Assembly (NCBI RefSeq): GCF_001612765.1
Contig: NZ_BDBB01000049.1
Span: 1 to 57,120 of the forward strand
DNA from: Nocardia arthritidis NBRC 100137
GTDB lineage: Bacteria; Actinomycetota; Actinomycetes; Mycobacteriales; Mycobacteriaceae
DNA: 57,120 nt
Reading direction: 5' to 3'
The notes under the pieces are model-generated. The model saw only the letters and a program-made list of their open reading frames with translations. It was not told where the DNA came from and ran no database searches. The translations under genes and the position numbers were made by a program. Positions 24,796 to 32,639 of the stretch are shown piece after piece (the stretch's first letter is position 1; every line of letters begins with the position of its first letter).

Positions 24796-25958
24796 CAGCC
24801 GAGCATCCTCTCCGCGACGGCGACCTGACGCGCCGCGATCCGGGCCCGCCACTGCTCCGGCGTGACGCGCGCCTGCTCGTAGAACGGCAAGCGGGCGGGC
24901 AGGTCGGCGACCGGCACCAGTTCCACGGTCGGCCCGTCGTCGGGTTTCATCTCCCGCGACAACCGCTGCCAGCGGAACTGTAGGTACCCCCTGGCGTGCC
25001 CGGTGCGCTCGATCCAGTTCGCCAGGCCGGGGTCGCGCTCGCTCACCACCAGCCGGATCATCCCGTCCGGGTCCACGTGCGCCTGGTCGGCGGTGAGGCT
25101 GGTCTGGTGGTTGATGTAGTCCAGCGACAGGTACCACATGCTGCCCAGCTGGAAGCCCTGGTAGGGCGCGTCCGACTTCGGCACCGTGATGATCATGGCC
25201 TGGTCGTCGTCCAGGTCGTAGTGACCGACCGAGGAGAACTGCGTGCTCAGCCCGCCCGGGGTCTGCCTGGGCTCGGTCAGCGTGTTGACCGGCAGGTTGA
25301 GATAGAACCACTCCGGGAAGGCGAGGAAGGTCTTCAACCGCGACACCAGCATCTTGCCCGCGACGCCGTACCGCTTGGTCATCACGTCCTTGGTCAGCGG
25401 CGGCGGCGCGTCACCGATGCGGTCCACCCGCTGGATGCGGATCGTGCCCGCCTTCTCGGTCGCCCAATCGCTGTGCACCTCCCGTACCACGAGCATCGCC
25501 GCATCGGCGCCCAGGTGCACGTAGCCGGGTCCGGCTTCACCGGGTCCGAACCGGATCTCGTAGGACCCGTCGGGGCGGATGTCGAGTTCGCGGTCGTCGA
25601 AGGCGGTGAGGCTGTCGGGTACGTCCACCGGCGAGTAGTTGCCGTTGAGCACCTGGAAGCTCAGGTCGCGGGTGGTGCCGCGGGTGCCGGTCACCACGTA
25701 TTCCGCGTCCGGCCGCAGGTAGGAGTGGAAGTAGAGGGTGTCGGGGTTGTCCAGGCCCATCTTGGTGTAGGGGCCGGTGGACATCACGAAGAACGGGAAG
25801 TCCCGCTCGTAGGCCCAGGCCATCTGCAACGACGCGCGGATGCTGCCCGCCAGATAGTCGTAGCCCTCGACGAGGTCCTGTTCGGTGCGGATGTGCGCGG
25901 CTCCGGTGATGATCTGCTCGGCGGCGGCGATGGCGTCCGCGAACGGCTGTGTCAGCAA
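24795..25958 (-). CDS. DUF1214 domain-containing protein
   Basis: A protein of 387 residues if started at TTG 25958 (LTQPFADAIAAAEQIITGAAHI), chosen because GGAGAG lies 6 nt upstream. A longer form from 26015 would run through the operator-like palindrome and is unlikely. The C-terminal half has the DUF1214 fold (YQGFQLGSMWYLSLDYINHQTSLTADQ and WIERTGHARGYLQFRWQ). Family function is poorly known; members occur beside lipid, steroid and aromatic degradation genes. It heads the sulfotransferase operon and is divergent from an IclR gene. Confidence 0.8.
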   Translation of the reverse strand: MLTQPFADAIAAAEQIITGAAHIRTEQDLVEGYDYLAGSIRASLQMAWAYERDFPFFVMSTGPYTKMGLDNPDTLYFHSYLRPDAEYVVTGTRGTTRDLSFQVLNGNYSPVDVPDSLTAFDDRELDIRPDGSYEIRFGPGEAGPGYVHLGADAAMLVVREVHSDWATEKAGTIRIQRVDRIGDAPPPLTKDVMTKRYGVAGKMLVSRLKTFLAFPEWFYLNLPVNTLTEPRQTPGGLSTQFSSVGHYDLDDDQAMIITVPKSDAPYQGFQLGSMWYLSLDYINHQTSLTADQAHVDPDGMIRLVVSERDPGLANWIERTGHARGYLQFRWQRLSREMKPDDGPTVELVPVADLPARLPFYEQARVTPEQWRARIAARQVAVAERMLG

Positions 25959-25982
25959 GAGGCTCTCTCCGGTGTTCCAAAT

Positions 25983-26001
25983 ATGTACCACTCTGGTACA
26001 T
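25983..26001. promoter_or_regulatory. palindromic operator candidate
   Basis: A perfect inverted repeat: ATGTACCA, CTC, TGGTACAT. It lies 25 bp before the DUF1214 start and 42 bp before the IclR start, in the shared control region. It is the strongest candidate for the operator of the adjacent IclR protein. Confidence 0.6.
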
Positions 26002-26018
26002 TTCGATAGAGGCAAGAT

Positions 26019-26032
26019 TAGAACGTGTTCTA
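26019..26032. promoter_or_regulatory. KstR-like box upstream of iclR
   Basis: TAGAACGTGTTCTA fits the published KstR consensus TNNAACNNGTTNNA at every fixed base, with perfect 6-bp arms. KstR is a TetR repressor of cholesterol and lipid catabolism in mycolic-acid bacteria. The box ends at the ribosome binding site of the IclR gene. Binding by KstR or by the IclR protein itself is not proven. Confidence 0.5.
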
Positions 26033-26042
26033 GGAGTGGTCA

Positions 26043-26942
26043 ATGGTCGGCCGACGGTCCGCACCCACCGCACGCGTGGTTCAGGTCCTGGATTTCTTCG
26101 TCGAACAGCGCGGGAAACGCTTCGGACTCTCCGAACTCGCTCGCGAGCTCGACCTGGCCAAGCCGACCTGCCTGGGCATCCTCACCGAGCTGACCTCGGG
26201 CGGCTACCTGGTGCGCGACGCCGGCACTCGCACCTACGGGCTCGGACCGGCGCTGATCGCGGCGGGCCGGGTGGCGCAGGACAGCTTCGCGATCTCCGCG
26301 CTCGCCCGCGTCGAGCTGGAGAAACTCTCCGCGCACTACCACACCACCTGCACCGCGTCGGCGGTGGTCGGCGAGCAGATCATGGTGCTGGAGAGCACCG
26401 GGCCCGGCCTGGTCAAGGTGGGCGCGGCCTACCACTTCGCCCCGCCGGTGGGCCTGATGTACGTGCTATGGGATATCGACGCGGCGTTCGACGCCTGGCT
26501 GGCCAAGCCGCCGGCGGTGCCGCTGCGGCAGGACGAGGCGCGCCTGCGCCAGGTCGTCGCCGAATGCCGCGAGCGTGGATTCCTGGTGGAGAGCATGACC
26601 ACGGCCGGACGGCGCCTGTACTCGCTGCTGGCCGGCGTCGCCGACCGCGATCTACCTCCCGAGCTGCGCGAACTGGTCGGCGAACTGGTGACGAGCCTCG
26701 GCGAGCGGGTGTATCTCGGCTCGGATCTGCGGCCCCGCAAAGAGCACGCGGTGAGCCTGCTGGCCGCGCCGACCTACGACGGTGACGGCAGGCAGAACAT
26801 GGTGCTGACGATGTATGTCGGCCGCTCCATCACCGGGGCGGAGATCACCCGGCGCGGCGCGGCGCTGGTGACCGCCGCCGACGCCGTGACGGCGAACTCC
26901 AGTGGACGCAAACCATTGACCTATAACCGAAACGTGTTCTAG
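26043..26942 (+). CDS. IclR-family transcriptional regulator
   Basis: A 299-residue regulator. Residues 10-70 form the IclR winged helix (VLDFFVEQRGKRFGLSELARELDLAKPTCLGILTELTSGGYLVRD); residues about 85-290 form the GAF-like ligand domain with GPALIAAGRVA and YVGRSITGAEI landmarks. ATG 26043 has AGGAG 6 bp upstream. It sits between the sulfotransferase operon (divergent) and cysD (10 bp downstream, same strand). Near-identical aacgtgttctag sequences flank the gene on both sides, so one regulator may control the whole locus. Confidence 0.85.
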   Translation: MVGRRSAPTARVVQVLDFFVEQRGKRFGLSELARELDLAKPTCLGILTELTSGGYLVRDAGTRTYGLGPALIAAGRVAQDSFAISALARVELEKLSAHYHTTCTASAVVGEQIMVLESTGPGLVKVGAAYHFAPPVGLMYVLWDIDAAFDAWLAKPPAVPLRQDEARLRQVVAECRERGFLVESMTTAGRRLYSLLAGVADRDLPPELRELVGELVTSLGERVYLGSDLRPRKEHAVSLLAAPTYDGDGRQNMVLTMYVGRSITGAEITRRGAALVTAADAVTANSSGRKPLTYNRNVF

Positions 26943-26951
26943 TTTTGCGGT
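26916..26951 (+). promoter_or_regulatory. cysD promoter with embedded KstR-like box
   Basis: TTGACC (26916-26921) and TAGTTT (26940-26945) make a -35/-10 pair 18 bp apart. The expected transcription start coincides with GTG 26952, so cysD would be leaderless. Between and over these elements lies CGAAACGTGTTCTA (26928-26941), matching the box at 26019-26032 at 12 of 14 bases; a bound protein would block the promoter. Confidence 0.5.
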
Positions 26952-27884
26952 GTGAGCCAGTACGCGAAGTCGACGGCGAGCACCTACGAGCTGCCCCATC
27001 TGGACGCGCTCGAGGCCGAGTCGGCGCACATATTCCGTGAAGTGGCAGCGACATTCGAGCGCCCGGTGTTGCTGTTCTCCGGCGGCAAGGACTCGGTGGT
27101 GATGCTGCACCTGGCGGCGAAGGCCTTCTGGCCGGCGCCGCTGCCGTTTCCGGTGCTGCACATCGACACCGGGCACAATTTCGACGAGGTGATCGCCTAC
27201 CGCGACCAGACGGTGGCGCGGCTGGGCCTGCGCCTGGTGGTCGGGCGAGTGCAGGACGACATCGACGCGGGGCGCGTGGTCGAGGAGACCGGGCCGCGCG
27301 CCTCCCGCAACCGATTGCAGACGACGACGCTGCTGCGCTCGATCCAGGAAGGAGCGTTCGACGCGGTCTTCGGCGGCGCGCGCCGCGACGAGGAGAAGGC
27401 CCGCGCCAAGGAGCGGGTGTTCAGCTTCCGCGACGAGTACGGCCAGTGGGATCCGCGCAGGCAGCGCCCCGAGCTGTGGAACCTTTACAACGGCAGGCAC
27501 CGCGCGGGCGAGCACATCCGGGTGTTCCCGCTGTCGAACTGGACCGAGCTGGACATCTGGAGCTACATCGCCGCCGAAGGCATCGAGCTGCCCCCGCTCT
27601 ATTACGCGCACCGCAGGCCGGTGGTGCAGCGCGACGGAATGCTGTTGGCGCACACCCGCTTTCTCGGACTGCTCGACGGCGAGGAGCCGTACGAGTCCAC
27701 CGTGCGGTTCCGCACCGTCGGCGACGCGACCTGCACCGGCTGCGTCGAATCCACCGCGGCCACACCCGCGGAGGTGGTCGCCGAGGTCGCCGCGGCGCGG
27801 GTCACCGAGCGCGGCGCCACCCGCGCCGACGACCGCATCTCCGAGGCAGGCATGGAAGACCGCAAACGCGAAGGCTACTTCTGA
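26952..27884 (+). CDS. cysD: sulfate adenylyltransferase subunit 2 (ATP sulfurylase small subunit)
   Basis: A 310-residue PP-loop ATP pyrophosphatase. VLLFSGGKDSVVMLHLA near residue 38 is the PP-loop, HIDTGHNFDEVI near 72 and RRDEEKARAKERVFSFRDE near 142 the CysD signatures, and FPLSNWTELDIWSYI near 190. It makes adenosine 5'-phosphosulfate from ATP and sulfate with CysN. GTG 26952 appears leaderless. The stop overlaps the next start (TGATG), giving coupled expression with cysNC. Position beside a sulfotransferase operon suggests activated sulfate for sulfation as well as, or instead of, assimilation. Confidence 0.95.
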   Translation: MSQYAKSTASTYELPHLDALEAESAHIFREVAATFERPVLLFSGGKDSVVMLHLAAKAFWPAPLPFPVLHIDTGHNFDEVIAYRDQTVARLGLRLVVGRVQDDIDAGRVVEETGPRASRNRLQTTTLLRSIQEGAFDAVFGGARRDEEKARAKERVFSFRDEYGQWDPRRQRPELWNLYNGRHRAGEHIRVFPLSNWTELDIWSYIAAEGIELPPLYYAHRRPVVQRDGMLLAHTRFLGLLDGEEPYESTVRFRTVGDATCTGCVESTAATPAEVVAEVAAARVTERGATRADDRISEAGMEDRKREGYF

Positions 27885-29719
27885 TGACGACCACATTGTT
27901 GCGCCTGGCCACCGCGGGCAGCGTCGACGACGGCAAGTCCACGCTGATCGGCAGGCTGCTGTTCGACTCCAAGACGCTGTTCACCGATCAGCTCGCCGCG
28001 GTGGAGCGCACCAGCCGCGACCGCGGCGACGACTATCCCAACCTCGCTCTGCTCACCGACGGCCTGCGCGCCGAACGTGAACAGGGCATCACGATCGACG
28101 TGGCGCATCGCTATTTCGCCACGCCGAGAAGAAAATTCATCATCGCCGACACTCCGGGGCACGTGCAGTACACCCGCAATATGGTGACCGGCGCTTCCAC
28201 CGCCGACCTGGCGCTGATCCTGGTCGACGCCCGCAAGGGCGTGGTGGAGCAGACTCGCAGGCACGCGTTCCTGGCCGGTCTGCTCGGCATCCCGCACCTG
28301 GTGCTGTGCGTGAACAAGATGGACCTGGTGGACTGGTCGCAGGAACGTTTCGAGGAGATCCGCGAGGAGTTCGCGCGATTCGCGTCCAAACTGGACGTCT
28401 CCGACCTGACCTTCGTGCCGGTGTCGGCGCTGCACGGCGACAACATCGTGCACCGTGGCGCGAGCATGCCGTGGTACGAGGGCACTCCCCTGCTACACCA
28501 TCTGGAAGAAGTGCACATCGCCTCGGACCGCAACCTGATCGATGCGCGCTTCCCGGTGCAGTACGTCACCCGCAGCCACGCCCACGATTTCCGCGGGTAC
28601 GCGGGCACCGTGGCGGGCGGAGTCTTCAAGCCCGGCGACGAAGTGGCGGTGCTGCCGTCCGGCTTCACCACCACGGTCGAGGCGATCTGGGGGCCGGGCG
28701 GTGCGCCGGTCGCGGAAGCCTTTCCGCCGCAGGCGGTCACCATCCAGCTCGCCGACGAGCTGGATATCTCCCGCGGCGATCTGATCTGCCGTCCGAACAA
28801 CCGCCCGGCCGCCGGCCGCGATCTCGACGCGATGGTGTGCTGGTTCGCCGAGGAGGCCCAGCTGACCCCTGGCGCGACCTACACCATCCGGCACACCACC
28901 CGCGCGGCCACCGCCGAGGTGCGCTCGCTCGACTACCGGCTGGACGTCAACACGCTGCATCGCGATGAGCACGCGGAATCGTTGTCGCTCAACGAGATCG
29001 GCCGCGTCCAGCTGCGCACCCGGCAACCGTTGCTGTTCGACCCGTACCGCCGCAACCGCGCCACCGGCAGCTTCATCCTCGTCGACGACACCACCAACAA
29101 CACCGTCGCCGCGGGCATGATCACCGGCCCGAGCCTGCCCTCCACCCGAGTGGTCTGGCACTCCACGGCCGTCGAACGCGACGAGCGCGCCACCCGCGGC
29201 CTCACCGTGTGGCTGACCGGCTTGTCCGGGTCCGGAAAGTCCACCGTCGCCGTGGAACTGGAGCGCAGGTTGGTCGCCGCGGGCCGCCCGGCGTTCCTCC
29301 TGGACGGCGACAACCTGCGCCACGGCCTCAACTCGGATCTCGGCTTCAGCACGGCCGACCGGGAGGAGAACGTCCGCCGCGTCGGCGAAGTGGCGAAACT
29401 GTTCGCCGAAGCCGGTGTGGTCGCGGTGGTTTCGCTGATCAGCCCCTATCGCGCCGACCGCGACCGCGTCCGCGCCGCCCACGAAGCGGCGGGCATCCCC
29501 TTCCTGGAAGTGTTCGTCGACACGCCACTGGCGGTCTGCGAAGCCCGCGACCCCAAGGGCATGTACGCCAAAGCCCGCGCGGGCGAGATCCGGGGCTTCA
29601 CCGGCATCGACGACCCCTACGAAGCGCCGACCGAAGCCGAGATCGTGCTGCGGCCCGACCACGGCGACCCGGCCTCGATGGCCGCGACGATCATCGCTCG
29701 GCTGAGTCGTATGGACTGA
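27884..29719 (+). CDS. cysNC: bifunctional sulfate adenylyltransferase subunit 1/adenylylsulfate kinase
   Basis: A 611-residue fusion. Residues 1-425 are CysN, an EF-Tu-like GTPase: G1 TAGSVDDGKSTLIG, GITIDVAHRYF, G3 DTPGHVQYTRNM, G4 CVNKMDLVDW, followed by beta-barrel domains. Residues about 435-611 are CysC, APS kinase: LTGLSGSGKSTVAVELE, LLDGDNLRHGLN, EENVRRVGEVAKLF and KGMYAKARAGEIRGFTGIDDPYE. Together with CysD it converts sulfate to PAPS, the donor for sulfotransferases. ATG 27884 overlaps the cysD stop. A strong hairpin follows the stop, so the operon ends here. Confidence 0.95.
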   Translation: MTTTLLRLATAGSVDDGKSTLIGRLLFDSKTLFTDQLAAVERTSRDRGDDYPNLALLTDGLRAEREQGITIDVAHRYFATPRRKFIIADTPGHVQYTRNMVTGASTADLALILVDARKGVVEQTRRHAFLAGLLGIPHLVLCVNKMDLVDWSQERFEEIREEFARFASKLDVSDLTFVPVSALHGDNIVHRGASMPWYEGTPLLHHLEEVHIASDRNLIDARFPVQYVTRSHAHDFRGYAGTVAGGVFKPGDEVAVLPSGFTTTVEAIWGPGGAPVAEAFPPQAVTIQLADELDISRGDLICRPNNRPAAGRDLDAMVCWFAEEAQLTPGATYTIRHTTRAATAEVRSLDYRLDVNTLHRDEHAESLSLNEIGRVQLRTRQPLLFDPYRRNRATGSFILVDDTTNNTVAAGMITGPSLPSTRVVWHSTAVERDERATRGLTVWLTGLSGSGKSTVAVELERRLVAAGRPAFLLDGDNLRHGLNSDLGFSTADREENVRRVGEVAKLFAEAGVVAVVSLISPYRADRDRVRAAHEAAGIPFLEVFVDTPLAVCEARDPKGMYAKARAGEIRGFTGIDDPYEAPTEAEIVLRPDHGDPASMAATIIARLSRMD

Positions 29720-29732
29720 GCAGGCGCGGAAA

Positions 29733-29760
29733 GGGCAGGCGGCAAGTGGCCGCCTGACCC
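29733..29760 (+). terminator. hairpin after cysNC
   Basis: GGGCAGGCGGC and GCCGCCTGACCC pair around AAGTG (8-bp perfect core CAGGCGGC/GCCGCCTG), starting 14 bp after the cysNC stop. There is no T run, as usual in GC-rich actinobacteria. Confidence 0.65.
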
Positions 29761-29783
29761 TTCGGCTTCCCCGATTCGTCGTC

Positions 29784-29834
29784 GCCGGCTTCGTGGATCG
29801 GCTATCCCCTCCAGAGTCGATACACGAAGCCGGC
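29784..29834. repeat. 12-bp perfect inverted repeat
   Basis: GCCGGCTTCGTG (29784-29795) and CACGAAGCCGGC (29823-29834) are exact complements 27 nt apart. It is a second stem-loop after cysNC, just before the control region of the XRE gene. It may be a back-up terminator or a scar of an inserted element. Confidence 0.6.
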
Positions 29835-29871
29835 TTCCGGTGACATCTCCGTAATCGGTTCGGATACGAGC

Positions 29872-29934
29872 GTAAAGCGATAGGATCTGATTGTAAAGCG
29901 CTAATCACCTAGCCGCTGCGCTCTGATCCTTTAC
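29872..29934 (+). promoter_or_regulatory. operator region of the XRE gene with repeated GTAAAGCG
   Basis: GTAAAGCG occurs at 29872-29879 and again at 29893-29900, 21 bp apart (two helical turns), and CTTTAC, the reverse complement of its core, at 29929-29934. The stretch is visibly richer in A/T than its surroundings. Placement 50-110 bp before the XRE start fits an autoregulatory operator. Confidence 0.5.
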
Positions 29935-29981
29935 CGGCGGATACCATGTGCGCACGGTGACGGGGCCGAATCGGGAGGTTG

Positions 29982-30491
29982 GTGGCACAGGTCGTGTCCG
30001 GCGATGCAGATGAGATCAGCGAGGAGCCGACGGAGGACGCCGGTCCCATCGCGCGGCACCTGAATCGGGTGATCGCCGCTGCCCAGCAGCGGGATGCACG
30101 CAGCTACTCCAACAAAGACATCGCCGAGCGCTCGACCGCGCTCGGCTATCCACTGAGCCCGGCCCAGGTCTCGCACATCCGGCTCGGACGAGTCCGCAAC
30201 CCCAGTTTTCGCACGGTCGAGGGGATTTCCGTGGCATTGGGCGTCGATGTTCGGGAATTCCTCGACGGCGCGGCCGCGCAACAAGCCGACGTCGAATCGC
30301 GGCTGGCCGCGGAGCTCTCCGAGGCGGGCGTGGAGGCGATCGGTTTCCGCCTGTCCGAACTCGGCACCTTGAACGAACTCGGCAGGTCGACGTTCGGCGC
30401 CATAGTCGGCAATATCCTGCGCGATCTCCAGCAGCACGAACTCTATCGCCGACCGGCCGCTGCGGAGGACGACGAGAAAACCGAGGGCTGA
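29982..30491 (+). CDS. XRE-family helix-turn-helix regulator
   Basis: A protein of about 169 residues. Residues about 20-90 form a Cro/C1-type HTH (ARHLNRVIAA, SYSNKDIAERSTALGYPLSPAQVSHIRLGRVRNPSFRTVEGISVALGVDVREF), the part after that a helical domain of unknown role. GTG 29982 follows a GGGAGG site closely; TTG 29979 or GTG 29994 are alternatives. Such regulators are typical partners of ImmA/IrrE proteases, which cleave or release them; an ImmA-type gene lies at 32636 in a convergent operon. Repeated GTAAAGCG boxes upstream suggest self-control. Confidence 0.78.
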   Translation: MAQVVSGDADEISEEPTEDAGPIARHLNRVIAAAQQRDARSYSNKDIAERSTALGYPLSPAQVSHIRLGRVRNPSFRTVEGISVALGVDVREFLDGAAAQQADVESRLAAELSEAGVEAIGFRLSELGTLNELGRSTFGAIVGNILRDLQQHELYRRPAAAEDDEKTEG

Positions 30492-30511
30492 GTGATCGGC
30501 TGTCGCTCGTG

Positions 30512-31498
30512 TCAGAGTCGCAGATCCGCAGCCGAGACTTTCGGAGCGGGGCCCGGCCGATAGGTAGCCTGCGCGATCGGGCGGCGAACTTCCGTATAGG
30601 CCTCCAGCGCGGCGGCAACGGAGTCCGCGCTGCGCAGGGTCTTCGCCAAGACGATCGCATCCTCGATGGCGGAGGTCGCGCCACGCCCCGCCGCAGGCGA
30701 AACGGCATGCGCCGCATCGCCGATCAGGACGGTGTCGGCGTTGTGCCAGCTCCCCTCGGGTTCGAGTTCGTACAGCGCGATCGGAGCGCTCACCTCGGAG
30801 CGCTCCAGCACCCGCACCACCGGGGTTGCCCGCAGCGCGTCGAGGAACACCTCCGGGTCGACCGCCGTGCCGGACGCGACGCTGCGCCTGCTGAACCAGA
30901 ACGATCCATCGCGGTCGTCCCCCACATAGCCCGCTACACCTTCGGGGTGCGACCAGAAGTGCAGGACGTGCGTCGGGAGCCCGGGCACCACGACCGGGCA
31001 ATGACCGTAGCGGATCGATTGACCGGTGTAGGTGGGCTCTCTTGCATCACCGAGCATGCGCCGCGTGGCCGAACGAGCACCGTCCGCGCCGACCAGCAGG
31101 TCACCCGTGGGCGAGCCGGGGTCGACCCGCGTTCCGTATTCGCACGGGATGTCCGCTTCTTCCAGACGTTCTCGCAACAAGGCCAGGAGATCCTTGCGCC
31201 AGATGTGGGTGCTGGACCAGCGATGACCGGGCTCGGTCCGGGGGAAGGAGTTCGTTCGCCCGGTGAGCGTGTCGACGGCGCTGACGCCGACGACGGGGAA
31301 TCCGGCCGCTCTGACCTTTTCACCCAGGCCGATCTGATCGAGCGCGGTCGCCGCCGCGGGGCCGAGGGTGACCCACCCGCCCACCTCGGCAGTGCGCGCC
31401 GCGGTCTCATAGACCTGCACCCGCGCACCGACTTTCGCCATCGCCAGGGCCGCGCACGCCCCTCCGACACCGCAACCGATGATCTCCGCTCGAAACAT
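30512..31498 (-). CDS. FAD-dependent monooxygenase (PHBH-like)
   Basis: A 328-residue flavin monooxygenase of the p-hydroxybenzoate-hydroxylase group. N-terminal dinucleotide fold AEIIGCGVGGACAALAMAKVGARVQVYE, LLVGADGARSATRR (the DG motif) near 142, and VLIGDAAHAVSPAAGRGATSAIEDA (GD motif) near 270. It is shorter than usual (often 380-400), mainly after the GD motif. ATG 31498 lies 4 bp after the stop of the DUF6545 gene, so it is the last gene of the ImmA-DUF6545 operon. It could hydroxylate a small molecule linked to that system. Substrate unknown. Confidence 0.85.
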   Translation of the reverse strand: MFRAEIIGCGVGGACAALAMAKVGARVQVYETAARTAEVGGWVTLGPAAATALDQIGLGEKVRAAGFPVVGVSAVDTLTGRTNSFPRTEPGHRWSSTHIWRKDLLALLRERLEEADIPCEYGTRVDPGSPTGDLLVGADGARSATRRMLGDAREPTYTGQSIRYGHCPVVVPGLPTHVLHFWSHPEGVAGYVGDDRDGSFWFSRRSVASGTAVDPEVFLDALRATPVVRVLERSEVSAPIALYELEPEGSWHNADTVLIGDAAHAVSPAAGRGATSAIEDAIVLAKTLRSADSVAAALEAYTEVRRPIAQATYRPGPAPKVSAADLRL

Positions 31499-31502
31499 CC
31501 GG

Positions 31503-32639
31503 TCACACCTTCGCCGTGGGCCGAGCCCATTGCCGACGCACCCGAACCATGTTCTCCCCCAGGCCGGCCGCCAAGGCCACGAGCAATTTGCGGTCGGCAT
31601 CGAACGTATCAGCCTGGTCCACGGCCGCGCGGTGCGGTTCGCCGTACAGCACCGGCCGCTCGCGATTGGCCGCGGCGACGCGCTGGAGTTCGCGCGCGTA
31701 ACCGGAGACGGTCGCGGTCGACGTCGGATCGATCTGGGGGCTGAGCAGCATCAGCGCATCACGAATGTCGACCATCATCGCCTGCCGCCATTCCATGACG
31801 GCCGCCAAGGGCTGCCGGACGCGGAAGGCGGGCATCCGCCGTTCCGGAAGAAACCGGGTGATCACGCCGACCGCGAAGCGCCACAGCCGCCACAGCAACA
31901 GAACGTCACGCAATGCTGCGAGGCCGACGGCCACCGCTCGTATCCGCATCACCAAGCCATACCAGGACACACCCAGAAGGAATACGAACTGCCCCAGATA
32001 GACCTCCCACCGCCCCAGCGCGACGAGCGCTCGCGGTGGCCGTACCGATGCCGCGTGATACCCGAGCTGGACGGTGAAAGTCACCGTGGCGGCGAGCATC
32101 GACACCGCGCCTATCGCGGCGAGCACGATTCCGTGGGCCGGCGTCCCTGAGAGCAAACGCAAATAGGCGAAGCAGTAGAAAACGATCAACATCCCGATCG
32201 GCAACGTGCTCACCTTCTCCCCGAGATTGAAGCCGACCACGGCGGGGTCGGCGAATCCGTAGGGTTTCGCGCCGGGGCCCGCGACCACCACGCACACGGC
32301 CATGACGATGATCGACGCGGCAAGCGGGATGCCGAGCGCGACCAGTATTTTCTTCGTCTGAGCGGTGTGCCGGGAGGCCAGCACGAAGAACGCGACGATG
32401 CACGCTTTGGCTCCCACCAGCAGGACGGTCCCGACGAATTCGTAACCCATCACGCTCAGCAACCACGGGTCCGGGCGGTTCTGGACGTACTCGCCGAAGG
32501 CATACCCCGACGCCAGGAAGAAGAAGGCCCCCACGACCGCGAGAAGAGCGACGTCCTTGTTGCGGCGGTATTGACTCGACTTCCAGATCATGGCGGCGGC
32601 GAACGCCGCGATGAGCCACCCGTGCGGTATGTAGATCAC
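31503..32639 (-). CDS. DUF6545/MAB_1171c-type seven-helix membrane protein
   Basis: A 378-residue protein. Residues 1-225 hold about seven hydrophobic helices (e.g. WLIAAFAAAMIW, ALLAVVGAFFFLASGYAF, LVGAKACIVAFFVLASR, IPLAASIIVMAVCVVVAG, LPIGMLIVFYCFAYL, GIVLAAIGAVSMLAATVTF, FVFLLGVSWYGLVM). Residues 240-378 are a soluble helical domain with MMVDIRDALMLLSPQI. The layout and neighbourhood match proteins called MAB_1171c family putative transporter. GTG 32639 overlaps the ImmA stop by 4 bp (GTGA). Seven helices plus a cytosolic domain could equally mean a receptor. Function unproven. Confidence 0.72.
   Translation of the reverse strand: MIYIPHGWLIAAFAAAMIWKSSQYRRNKDVALLAVVGAFFFLASGYAFGEYVQNRPDPWLLSVMGYEFVGTVLLVGAKACIVAFFVLASRHTAQTKKILVALGIPLAASIIVMAVCVVVAGPGAKPYGFADPAVVGFNLGEKVSTLPIGMLIVFYCFAYLRLLSGTPAHGIVLAAIGAVSMLAATVTFTVQLGYHAASVRPPRALVALGRWEVYLGQFVFLLGVSWYGLVMRIRAVAVGLAALRDVLLLWRLWRFAVGVITRFLPERRMPAFRVRQPLAAVMEWRQAMMVDIRDALMLLSPQIDPTSTATVSGYARELQRVAAANRERPVLYGEPHRAAVDQADTFDADRKLLVALAAGLGENMVRVRRQWARPTAKV

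Noticed and set aside
24795..26015. DUF1214 protein starting at 26015 (406 residues)
   Set aside because: The extra residues cross the palindromic operator and are not family-like; TTG 25958 has a good ribosome binding site.
28493..29908. Long minus-strand open frame of about 470 codons opposite cysNC
   Set aside because: It is antisense to a well-conserved enzyme; Arg/Gly/Val-rich composition and no domain. High GC leaves the opposite frame without stops.
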